Shown piece after piece: positions 22,538 through 33,369 of a stretch of DNA of 64,000 bases (position 1 is the first letter of the stretch; each line of letters begins with the position of its first letter). The notes under the pieces were generated by a model. The model was not told the DNA's origin. It saw nothing but the letters and a program-made list of their open reading frames with translations, and searched no databases. Position numbers and translations under genes: made by a program. Where the stretch lies: NCBI GenBank assembly GCA_030583925.1, contig CP129482.1:3822001-3886000 (forward strand), given 5' to 3'. Source of the DNA: Anaerolineales bacterium (GTDB lineage: Bacteria; Chloroflexota; Anaerolineae; Anaerolineales; Villigracilaceae).

Positions 22538-23098
22538 TTATCTCTTAATAATACTACTACTGTTTCTGAATATTTCCTCCCAATTGTCCCACGCTATTCT
22601 TCGCTTTTCCGTTCCTCTGTTGTAGAGACGGTCGTATAAGATATGTTCCCAGGTTGGGGATTTGACAACTCCCGTGATCGCAGGTTTATCGTCTATCAGG
22701 AAGTCTCCAGTAACGATGGTTTTATCCTTGGTGAGGATCACTCGTTTCGTCCATGGGAATCCCAAGGTCTTCTCCACCCATTCGTATTTTTCCAGCGTCG
22801 AATTTTTATAAGCGGATAACGGACTACTGCAGATAAACACTTCAAATCCCCTTGCATCCATCTCGATCAGCGCGTCTACCGCTCCCGGCACGGGAACCAT
22901 ATCCCGGAAAAACCCCGGTTCGAGAAGGATTTCGGTCACCAATGGTTTTAATTCGTCGGGGTATTGTTCCTTGACGTAAAACGTATTCCTTTCCTCGAGT
23001 GGAACATAGAACTTGTCGGGATGGCGCTTTCTCCACCGTTGTAAAAATTCCCTGTCGAAGTCTGCGATCACGCCATCCATGTCAATCAGAATTCTCAT
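22538..23098 (-). CDS. HAD-type 5'(3')-deoxyribonucleotidase
   Basis: A 186-residue haloacid dehalogenase-fold phosphatase of the NT5C type, which removes phosphate from deoxynucleotides. The motif I reads LIDMDGVIADFD at residues 3-14 with nucleophile and acid Asp. Motif II is FICSSPLSAYKN, and motif III/IV FLIDDKPAITG near residue 135. GAVDALIEMDARGFEV lies between. The start 23098 is chosen because MRILIDMDG is the usual start and gaggag lies upstream; an upstream ATG at 23140 would add an unlikely basic extension. The gene is followed by the lipoprotein pair on the same strand after 17 bp. Confidence 0.85.
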   Translation of the reverse strand: MRILIDMDGVIADFDREFLQRWRKRHPDKFYVPLEERNTFYVKEQYPDELKPLVTEILLEPGFFRDMVPVPGAVDALIEMDARGFEVFICSSPLSAYKNSTLEKYEWVEKTLGFPWTKRVILTKDKTIVTGDFLIDDKPAITGVVKSPTWEHILYDRLYNRGTEKRRIAWDNWEEIFRNSSSIIKR

Positions 23099-23144
23099 AC
23101 GCTTATTCTCCTCGATACCGAAGAAGGACTTCTTGCGCACCCAA

Positions 23145-23957
23145 TTATAAATTCCAAACCAAATATCCTTTCGACAAAAATTTTCTCTGCAAATTGATTC
23201 TATATCCTCTGTCTGCCAGAGACTCGGCTGCGGTGACGGACCATTGTTTTACCCCGAATGATTTGGCGTGAGCGGCTTCTTTGGCGGATCGTTTCCACGC
23301 CTCGAAAAAATCGAAGATCGGTTCGCCCTTGACCATGCGGTGAATCAAATTCTTCGGCAGGATGGTCTGGAATTCCTCCACCTCGAAGCCAAGACGGAAA
23401 TTTGTGCTGAATACCAACGCCTCCATATTCCACTTTCCACTTTCCATCTTTCTAACAAGATTCGCCGCCCATATCTGCCCATAAGGCGAAGATGTTCCTT
23501 CGATCATCAAACCGCCGGGCAACACATATTGAGAAAGGCGTTCGTAAGCGGAAGCAACGTCTTTTTCTTCGTATTGACGCAAGACGTTGAAAGCGCGGAT
23601 GAGCCGCACGTGCTCACCTGCGTGCAACGGCAGGTTGAATCCGCCGAGGCGAAAAAATGTTTTGTCGTCTGCAAACGGCAGCGCGGCTTCGACGCGTTCT
23701 TTGTCAATCTCCACGCCGAGGATTTTCAAGTTGGGGTTTACGCGTCGGAAACGCGTAGCAGACTCAAGCGTCGTGCGCGCGTCGAAGCCGTACCCGAGAT
23801 CAACAAACAGACTATCGGCGAACCAGCCGTCCGTCCGCGAGAGAAGCGAGGGTTCGTAGAGCAGGATGAAATTATCCACACGGCGGAGTCGGTTGGAGGC
23901 AGTTTTGCCGCGCGTCGGTTGTCCTTCTGGTTTTTTTGAAGCGCGTACGTGTCGCAT
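23145..23957 (-). CDS. Class I SAM-dependent methyltransferase-like protein
   Basis: A 270-residue protein with a Rossmann methyltransferase core: FVDLGYGFDARTTLESA as the SAM-binding glycine loop, LGVEIDKERVEAA as the acidic strand-2 motif, FNLPLHAGEHVRLIRAFNVL and LPGGLMIEGTSSPYGQ as later strands. The substrate cannot be named. A short in-frame stretch KMESGKWNME, coded by a repeated ggaaagtgga word, looks like an insertion; the same word occurs in the tail of gyrA. The ATG abuts the T-run of the rpoC terminator, so it has little room for a leader and no ribosome site is seen. Confidence 0.75.
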   Translation of the reverse strand: MRHVRASKKPEGQPTRGKTASNRLRRVDNFILLYEPSLLSRTDGWFADSLFVDLGYGFDARTTLESATRFRRVNPNLKILGVEIDKERVEAALPFADDKTFFRLGGFNLPLHAGEHVRLIRAFNVLRQYEEKDVASAYERLSQYVLPGGLMIEGTSSPYGQIWAANLVRKMESGKWNMEALVFSTNFRLGFEVEEFQTILPKNLIHRMVKGEPIFDFFEAWKRSAKEAAHAKSFGVKQWSVTAAESLADRGYRINLQRKFLSKGYLVWNL

Positions 23958-23997
23958 AAAAAATCGTAGGGGCAGGTTTGAAACCTGCCCCTACGGG
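23958..23997 (-). terminator. rpoC intrinsic terminator
   Basis: On the minus strand cgtaggggcaggttt pairs with aaacctgcccctacg, followed by attttttat. It begins 8 bp after the rpoC stop and is a strong terminator. The GTAGGGGCAGGTTT word is also a common dispersed repeat. Confidence 0.88.
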
Positions 23998-24004
23998 TGT
24001 TGGG

Positions 24005-28261
<4,257 letters not shown>

Positions 28262-28407
28262 GTGTTTTCTCCTGAAAAGAAGGTTGCGGAGTGCGATTGG
28301 CTCTGTACAGCGTATAGTCGGCTAGTATCAGAGACAAACAAAGGCAAGCGCTTCCAGAGTATTTTCTGAAGCGCTTGCGGTGTGTGACTCGTTTTTTACA
28401 TCCAACG
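28262..28407 (-). promoter_or_regulatory. Structured 5' leader of rpoC
   Basis: The predicted transcript begins about 28407. A short hairpin (AACGAG arms, 28388-28409) lies at the very 5' end and a strong 11-bp hairpin gcaagcgcttc / gaagcgcttgc (28344-28378) follows, with a T-rich stretch ctttgtttgtctc after it on the minus strand. This could be an attenuator or just a protective leader; no ribosomal-protein-like binding site was identified. Confidence 0.5.
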
Positions 28408-28413
28408 AGGGCA

Positions 28414-28441
28414 ATTATACGCGTTAAAAATGGAGAGTCAA
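28414..28441 (-). promoter_or_regulatory. Sigma-70 promoter of rpoC
   Basis: Minus strand TTGACT (28441-28436), 16-bp spacer, TATAAT (28419-28414). It is one of the best promoter matches in the window. Confidence 0.8.
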
Positions 28442-28482
28442 GGCTGGCGGCATAAGAGTTGCATAAATTTTGTAGGATTTAC

Positions 28483-28535
28483 CGTCCCGCAGGGTTTCAG
28501 GAGAGGCTCACGACTTTGATGCAACCTGCGGGACG
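28483..28535 (-). terminator. Hairpin after aminotransferase gene
   Basis: Arms cgtcccgcagggtt (28483-28496) and aacctgcgggacg (28523-28535) pair over 13 bp with one bulge. No T-run follows, so termination is only suggested. It lies between the aminotransferase stop and the rpoC promoter. Confidence 0.45.
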
Positions 28536-28540
28536 TTGTG

Positions 28541-29944
28541 TTACAAAAGCAGGCTCTTTGCAAAAGCAAGGAACTTTTGCACATCCTTGAAGTTGGTAAC
28601 CATGCCCACCGAAATCCGCACCGCGCCGGTGGATTTGCCGTCAATGCAGGTGCGGAAATCATCAATGGATAGGCGGTTTTCGTGTCCCGGGCTGGTGAAG
28701 CACACGTCCAGTTCGACGCGGGAAATTTCCAGCGCCACCTCCCCGGCGCCGGGGTTGCAGAAACAGCCGGTCCGCAGGGAAATGTTGGCTTGGTTCGCCT
28801 GCTCTTCGATGTAACGATGGTCGAGGGCGTTTCCGTTTTGATCGTAAAAATTGACCGTGACCGCCCCGCCTCTTCCCTCCGTGGAGGTTGGTCCATACAC
28901 CCGGACGAGATTCGCCCCGTTGCTGTGCTTCAACGCGATGAGGTTATCCAACAGCCAACCTGTGAGGCAATGGACGCGTTCGTGGATCACATCATAGCCG
29001 ATGGACTCGATGTGCTTCAGCCCGATCTCGATCGCGGGGATGTTGAGGTAATCAATCGTGCCGTCCTCGAAAGCGGACGAACCGTCTGCCATGTAGAATT
29101 TATCGCCCTGCACCGACGCAACGGTGATCGTCCCGCCTGCGAACCACGGGCGATGCAATTTTGATAACGCGGGTTTACGCGCGATCAACGCGCCCAGCCC
29201 GGTGGGATAGCCGAACATTTTATAAAACGAAACAGGGACAAAATCGGGTTTAACTTCGCTCAGATCCAATTTGCTGGTGGGCACGAACGCGGCGGCGTCG
29301 AGCAGAACGTCCCAGCCGTGTTTGTGCGCTTCCTCGATCCACTCAAGCGGATGCTGCACGGAGGAGAAGTTCGATTGCGCGGGAAAGGCAAAAAGGTTGT
29401 GTCCGTTTTTCGAAGGCTGAGTCAGCTCGCGGCGGAGTCCTGATTCGTCTGCCCGCATGTCCGGCAGCGCGACCGGGATGTACGTCACCTTGGCTCCGCG
29501 CGCGTGGGCGAATTCCCGAATCCCGTTCACCGAGTTGTGATTGTCGAAAGTGAGCAGGTAACGTCCCTTTGAAAATGGATACGACTCGCCGACGAGTTTC
29601 AGCGCGCCGCTCGCGTTGGAGGTGAAGACGACGAGATATTCATCGGGGTCGGCGTTGAAAAATTTCAACACGTATTCGCGCGCATGCTCCACGAGTTGCG
29701 TCGCGGCGTGCGAAGTGGGATTGCTCGAATGTGGGTTGCCGAACACGTGCTCAGCCAATAATTTCGTGTGCCGCCGCAATTGCGATTCGGCGTACAACCC
29801 GCCGCCCGTGTAATCGAGATACACGTGCGCGCCGAGGTCGAGCCGCGCGTATTCGGTGGCGCGCAAATCGTCAATGAGATGCGTTGTCGGATAGGTTGGA
29901 TACGATTTCAAAAAAGAAACAAATTCAACGTCGGGCTTTTCCAT
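28541..29944 (-). CDS. Class V aminotransferase (Moco sulfurase-like)
   Basis: A 467-residue PLP enzyme similar to the N-terminal domain of molybdenum cofactor sulfurase and to cysteine desulfurases. Features: YLDYTGGGLYAESQLRRH, FGNPHSSNPTS near the N-terminus, VVFTSNASGALKLV, NHNSVNGIREFA, LLDAAAFVPTS with the PLP Asp, VSFYKMFGYPTGLGAL with the Schiff-base Lys, and RTGCFCNPGA with a Cys that could be the persulfide carrier. No C-terminal MOSC domain is present. The start at 29944 gives MEKPDVEF; an upstream ATG at 29968 is possible. No neighbouring molybdenum genes, so the sulfur acceptor is not known. Divergent from a GT4 gene. Confidence 0.82.
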   Translation of the reverse strand: MEKPDVEFVSFLKSYPTYPTTHLIDDLRATEYARLDLGAHVYLDYTGGGLYAESQLRRHTKLLAEHVFGNPHSSNPTSHAATQLVEHAREYVLKFFNADPDEYLVVFTSNASGALKLVGESYPFSKGRYLLTFDNHNSVNGIREFAHARGAKVTYIPVALPDMRADESGLRRELTQPSKNGHNLFAFPAQSNFSSVQHPLEWIEEAHKHGWDVLLDAAAFVPTSKLDLSEVKPDFVPVSFYKMFGYPTGLGALIARKPALSKLHRPWFAGGTITVASVQGDKFYMADGSSAFEDGTIDYLNIPAIEIGLKHIESIGYDVIHERVHCLTGWLLDNLIALKHSNGANLVRVYGPTSTEGRGGAVTVNFYDQNGNALDHRYIEEQANQANISLRTGCFCNPGAGEVALEISRVELDVCFTSPGHENRLSIDDFRTCIDGKSTGAVRISVGMVTNFKDVQKFLAFAKSLLL

Positions 29945-30104
29945 GTAGCAATTTAACCACAGATTCAATGTTGCGTCACCGTCAAGCGCGCTTCGTCTTC
30001 GCTTTTTCCAAAAGGAGTTCTCGTCCTGAGCGGAGGGCTGAGCGATTGTTGCGAAGCCCGCAGACGAAGGACGCTCCGCTCAGCGCGAGAGATATAATGC
30101 TTCC

Positions 30105-31112
30105 ATGTCTCGCATTTGCATCTTCCCGCGCGTGGAGGGATTCGGCGGCGTCACCTCGTTTCGACTCAAATTTGAACAGGGATTGCGCGCTCGCGGCGTG
30201 GATGTGACCAACGATCTGGATTCGCCAGCGGATGCAATTCTCGTTCTTGCTGGGACGAGAAGCCTGCCGCGCCTGTGGTGGGCGCGCGCGCAGGGACGGC
30301 GAATCGTCCAGCGGCTCGACGGGGTGAACTGGGTGCATCGCGTGCGTTGGGCGGGATTGCGTTATACACTGCGGGCGATCTACGGCAATTGGAATCTTTC
30401 GTTCATCCGAGCGAACATGGCGAGCCATGCGATCTATCAAAGTCAGTTTGTCAAAGGTTGGTGGGAGGCTTGGTACGGCGCGGCGCACGTTCCATCGTCC
30501 GTGATTCTGAACGGCGTTGACTTGAATCAATATTCACCCGTCGGCGCGCACAAACGCCCAACGGATTTGTACCGCCTGCTCGTGGTGGAGGGCAGTCTCG
30601 CGGGCGGATTGGACGCGGGCTTGTTTTTCGCCGTAGATTTGGCTCAGCGCTTAGCGAAGAAACACCGAATCGAACTCGTCGTCGTTGGGCGCGTGGATGC
30701 GCGCGCAAAACACAAATTGGGAGAACAAAAAGATTTCGGAATCCGTTTCATGGACGCGTTGCCGCGCGAAGAGATTCCGTTCCTCGAACGTTCGTCGCAT
30801 CTTTTGTTTTCAGCGGAGGTGAATCCGCCGTGCCCGAATTCGGTCATCGAAGCGCTGGCGTGCGGGTTGCCTGTCGTCGGCTTTGACACTGGCTCGCTCG
30901 CTGAACTTGTGCAAGGCGATGCGGGTCGGCTTGTCGCGTACGGGGCGAATCCGTGGAGGTTGGAGCGACCAGACGTCCCGTCGCTGGCAGACGCGGCGGA
31001 AGAAGTCTTGCGCGATAACGAACACTTCCGCAAGTCCGCGCGCGCGAGGGCAGAATCCATTTTCAGTCTAGATAAAATGGTGGATGAATATTTGAAGGTG
31101 TTGTTGGGTTAA
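30105..31112 (+). CDS. Glycosyltransferase family 4
   Basis: A 335-residue GT-B glycosyltransferase. It begins MSRICIFPRVEGFGGVTSFR, with the glycine-rich N-terminal acceptor loop, contains LVVEGSLAGGLDAGLFFAVD at the domain boundary, and the GT4 donor site SSHLLFSAEVNPPCPNSVIEALACGLPVVG with the E-x7-E arrangement. Length is at the short end of the family. TATAAT at 30093-30098 ends 6 bp before the ATG and no ribosome site is seen, so translation is likely leaderless. It is followed by a DUF4440-like protein and another GT4, perhaps forming one transcription unit. Confidence 0.88.
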   Translation: MSRICIFPRVEGFGGVTSFRLKFEQGLRARGVDVTNDLDSPADAILVLAGTRSLPRLWWARAQGRRIVQRLDGVNWVHRVRWAGLRYTLRAIYGNWNLSFIRANMASHAIYQSQFVKGWWEAWYGAAHVPSSVILNGVDLNQYSPVGAHKRPTDLYRLLVVEGSLAGGLDAGLFFAVDLAQRLAKKHRIELVVVGRVDARAKHKLGEQKDFGIRFMDALPREEIPFLERSSHLLFSAEVNPPCPNSVIEALACGLPVVGFDTGSLAELVQGDAGRLVAYGANPWRLERPDVPSLADAAEEVLRDNEHFRKSARARAESIFSLDKMVDEYLKVLLG

Positions 31113-31115
31113 CGT

Positions 31116-31168
31116 CGGTGGTTGAGTAGAGCGGCGGCGATCGTTCGTCGCTCGTATCGAAACCACCG
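31116..31168. repeat. Inverted repeat, GGTGGTTGAGTAG family
   Basis: cggtggttgagtagagcgg at the left pairs with ctcgtatcgaaaccaccg at the right. Related copies lie at 42602-42752 and 53788-53911. Confidence 0.7.
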
Positions 31169-31192
31169 AGGTGTACATAAAAAGGAGATTCG

Positions 31193-31618
31193 ATGTCCGA
31201 CGAAATCATTGCCTTCCTGGAAAAACATTTGCAAGCCGTTCAGGATAACGACATAAAAACATACAACGAGACTACAGCCGAGGACCTCACGCTGTACGAG
31301 TGGTGGATCACGCCGCAACGCATTGACGGATTGCCCTTCCACGAGTTTATGATGACCTCCAACGCTGAGCGCGGGACGGTGTTCGGCGCGGAGGCAAAGG
31401 GGAAAACGAAAACGCGGTTCGATCTTGCGAACTTGCATGTGCAACGCTACGGCGATACGGCGATCGTGAGTTATACGTTGCTCATCAGCGCGGCTTCGGC
31501 AGACGGCGTGAAGGTGGCTTCGCACAACGAAAGCCGCGTGATCGTCAAAATGAACGGCGCGTGGAAGATCGTCCACGTGCATAAATCTCCCGCGTGGCAG
31601 GCTCCGCACATTCCATGA
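31193..31618 (+). CDS. DUF4440/NTF2-like (SnoaL-fold) protein
   Basis: A 141-residue small alpha-beta barrel protein of the NTF2-like group, close to DUF4440 or the calcium/calmodulin kinase II association domain. It shows AFLEKHLQAVQDNDIKTYNE, TLYEWWITPQRIDGLPFH, VQRYGDTAIVSYTLLI and the end MNGAWKIVHVHKSPAW that is typical of these proteins. It may be an enzyme such as a steroid isomerase-like cyclase or a binding protein. It overlaps the next gene by 4 bp, so it is co-translated with the GT4. Confidence 0.8.
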   Translation: MSDEIIAFLEKHLQAVQDNDIKTYNETTAEDLTLYEWWITPQRIDGLPFHEFMMTSNAERGTVFGAEAKGKTKTRFDLANLHVQRYGDTAIVSYTLLISAASADGVKVASHNESRVIVKMNGAWKIVHVHKSPAWQAPHIP

Positions 31619-32763
31619 CAAATCGATTCCCTGGCAAACTCGCTTTGCAACAACGCGTGCTTCCCAATTATCGCGCGCCGTTCTTTGACTTGCTCGCCTC
31701 ATACTGCGACGGCGGGATGAGTCTCTTCACCGGCGAGCCGCGTCCCAACGAAGGCATCACAACGACAAACCAAGTGCAAATGATCGCGAAGCATCCTACT
31801 CTGGGAACCAATTACAAAGTAGGAAAAAATATCCACCTCCTCGGCGGAAAATTTTATTTGTGTTACCAACGCGGTTTGATTGACTGGCTCGAAGAGTGGA
31901 ATCCCGACGCGTTGATCGTGGAAGCCAACCCGCGTTACCTTTCCACGCCCTCGGCGGTGAAGTGGATGCACGCGCGGAATAAACCTGTGATTGGCTGGGG
32001 GCTTGGCGCACCCCCCCTCAATCCCCCCCATTTTCAAGGAAAATGGGGGGGAATCAAAGGGGGGGTCGGATTTCGTGAACGAAGACGAATCAATTTCCTC
32101 CGTCAATTCGATGCGCTGATCGCCTACAGCCAACGCGGCGCGGACGAATATGCCGATTTAGGCTTTCCGCTCGATAACATTTTTGTCGCGCATAATTCCG
32201 TTTCGCCCGCGCCGACGTGGGCAATGCCGAATCGCCCCGATGCGTTTCGCGATCAGCCGTGCGTCCTTTTTGTGGGACGTTTGCAACTCCGAAAAAATGT
32301 TGATTTATTGCTTGGCGCCTGCGCGGAGATTCAAAACGTGCGGTTGGTCATCGTCGGCGACGGACCCGAGCGCGAGGCGTTCGAGGAACTTGCGGCAGAG
32401 ATCTATCCCTCGGCGGAGTTTGTGGGAGCAAAGCACGGGGAGGAGTTGAAAGCCTACTTTGAAGAAGCGGATTTGTTCGTCCTGCCGGGAACCGGCGGAC
32501 TTGCCGTGCAGGAGGCGATGAGTTATGGGCTTCCGGTCATTGTGGCGGAGGGAGACGGCACACAGGACGATCTGGTGCGAAAGGAAAACGGCTGGCAGGT
32601 CCCGCCGGATGATCTCGACGCGTTGGTCGCGACCATGAAAGACGCGCTGTCTGATTCAGCGCGCCTGCGGAAGATGGGAGAGGAATCGTTCCGGATCGTG
32701 AAAGAGGAGATCAATATCGGGAAGATGGTCGAGGTTTTTGTGACCGCGTTGAGGAGCGTCTAA
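31615..32763 (+). CDS. Glycosyltransferase family 4 with palindromic insert
   Basis: A 382-residue GT4 enzyme. The start at 31615 gives the ATGA overlap with the upstream gene. The C-terminal donor domain is well defined: CVLFVGRLQLRKNVDLLLGA, RLVIVGDGPEREAFEELA, VGAKHGEELKAYFEEADLFV, LPGTGGLAVQEAMSYGLPVI. Residues near 132-150 (LNPPHFQGKWGGIKGGV) are coded by a palindrome of C- and G-runs and interrupt an otherwise expected GLGAPP-to-RRRINFLRQFDAL region. It is in frame, so the enzyme may still fold. It follows the 30105 GT4 and probably acts on the same glycan. Confidence 0.85.
   Translation: MTNRFPGKLALQQRVLPNYRAPFFDLLASYCDGGMSLFTGEPRPNEGITTTNQVQMIAKHPTLGTNYKVGKNIHLLGGKFYLCYQRGLIDWLEEWNPDALIVEANPRYLSTPSAVKWMHARNKPVIGWGLGAPPLNPPHFQGKWGGIKGGVGFRERRRINFLRQFDALIAYSQRGADEYADLGFPLDNIFVAHNSVSPAPTWAMPNRPDAFRDQPCVLFVGRLQLRKNVDLLLGACAEIQNVRLVIVGDGPEREAFEELAAEIYPSAEFVGAKHGEELKAYFEEADLFVLPGTGGLAVQEAMSYGLPVIVAEGDGTQDDLVRKENGWQVPPDDLDALVATMKDALSDSARLRKMGEESFRIVKEEINIGKMVEVFVTALRSV
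32011..32065. repeat. In-frame palindromic repeat inside GT4 gene
   Basis: ccccccctcaatccccccca with tttt, 4-base loop region, then the inverse. The arms are 24 bp each. It codes about 18 residues rich in Pro, Gly, Lys and Trp. Related C/G-run palindromes occur at 8571-8608, 13944-14057 and 15434-15454. Confidence 0.8.
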
Positions 32764-32774
32764 TTATTTTTCAA

Positions 32775-32858
32775 ACACGAAGGACACCAAGTACACAAAG
32801 GAGGAAAAGCTGTAATTTCATACATTTTTCCTTTGTGACCGTCGTGTCCTTTGTGTTG
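32775..32858. repeat. Intergenic imperfect palindrome (CACGAAGGACAC type)
   Basis: Left aaacacgaaggacaccaag and tacacaaaggagg; right cctttgtgacc and gtgtcctttgtgtt. It lies between a plus-strand GT4 end and a minus-strand STAS gene end, so it may serve as a shared terminator. Confidence 0.55.
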
Positions 32859-32883
32859 ATGCTCTTTTCCGTCCGTGTTGAAC

Positions 32884-33282
32884 TCAACTCGAGAATGAAC
32901 TAATCGCCTCTTGCAGATTGTTGTAGATCAGCAGGCTTTGGAGGAAGCCGGCAATGTTCAAAATGTAGTAGACCTTCGGGTCAGGACAGACCAACTTGAA
33001 ATGGGAGGATTTGTATTGTTCCTTCAAATTGTGCAATTTCTGAAGTTCGTCTTCGGGGGTGAATAATTTGAAGATGGTTTGGATGGCGAGCAAGCCCGAA
33101 CTGGTGAGAATCTTCACTCCGCTCAGGTCAAGCAGAAGATAGCGCGCGCCGTCTTCGTGCGCCTGCCGCGCGCGGTCAATCACTTGGTTTGCAGTCACGC
33201 GGTCAAAATTACCTTCGAGGTGAAGGATGGTAACCGATACGGCGCCCTGAACTGGCGACACGGTGATTTTTAGTTCGCTCAT
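32884..33282 (-). CDS. STAS-domain anti-sigma factor antagonist-like protein
   Basis: A 132-residue STAS protein. It starts MSELKITVSPVQGAVSVTI and has LHLEGNFDRVTANQVIDRAR and LLLDLSGVKILTSSGLLAIQ, where the Ser in T-SSG is the usual phosphorylation site. The region to residue 132 is slightly longer than a minimal STAS (about 110) and includes KLVCPDPKVYYILNIAGFLQSLLIYN. It may act in a partner-switching pathway controlling an anti-sigma factor or a membrane transporter, but no anti-sigma kinase is encoded nearby. Confidence 0.82.
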   Translation of the reverse strand: MSELKITVSPVQGAVSVTILHLEGNFDRVTANQVIDRARQAHEDGARYLLLDLSGVKILTSSGLLAIQTIFKLFTPEDELQKLHNLKEQYKSSHFKLVCPDPKVYYILNIAGFLQSLLIYNNLQEAISSFSS

Positions 33283-33298
33283 GGTTCACTTTCCTTCC

Positions 33299-33364
33299 GT
33301 AGCCGCAGAGTGCACAGAGAAAATTGAGAAAAGAACTCAGAGACTCTGTGATCTCTGTGGCTGG
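33299..33364. repeat. Intergenic imperfect palindrome (CACAGAG/CTCTGTG type)
   Basis: gtagccgcagagtgcacaga and, after an A-rich middle, gactctgtgatctctgtggct. Same wording as 9211-9273. Located between ComEC stop and STAS start. Confidence 0.6.
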
Positions 33365-33369
33365 TCTTT

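Noticed and set aside
28262..28540. Possible tRNA or small RNA gene in the gap upstream of rpoC
   Set aside because: Hairpins are present but no cloverleaf or CCA end; the promoter and leader explanation fits better.
32884..33282. STAS protein as part of a stressosome or sigma-B operon
   Set aside because: No anti-sigma kinase, sigma factor or RsbR-type gene lies near it.
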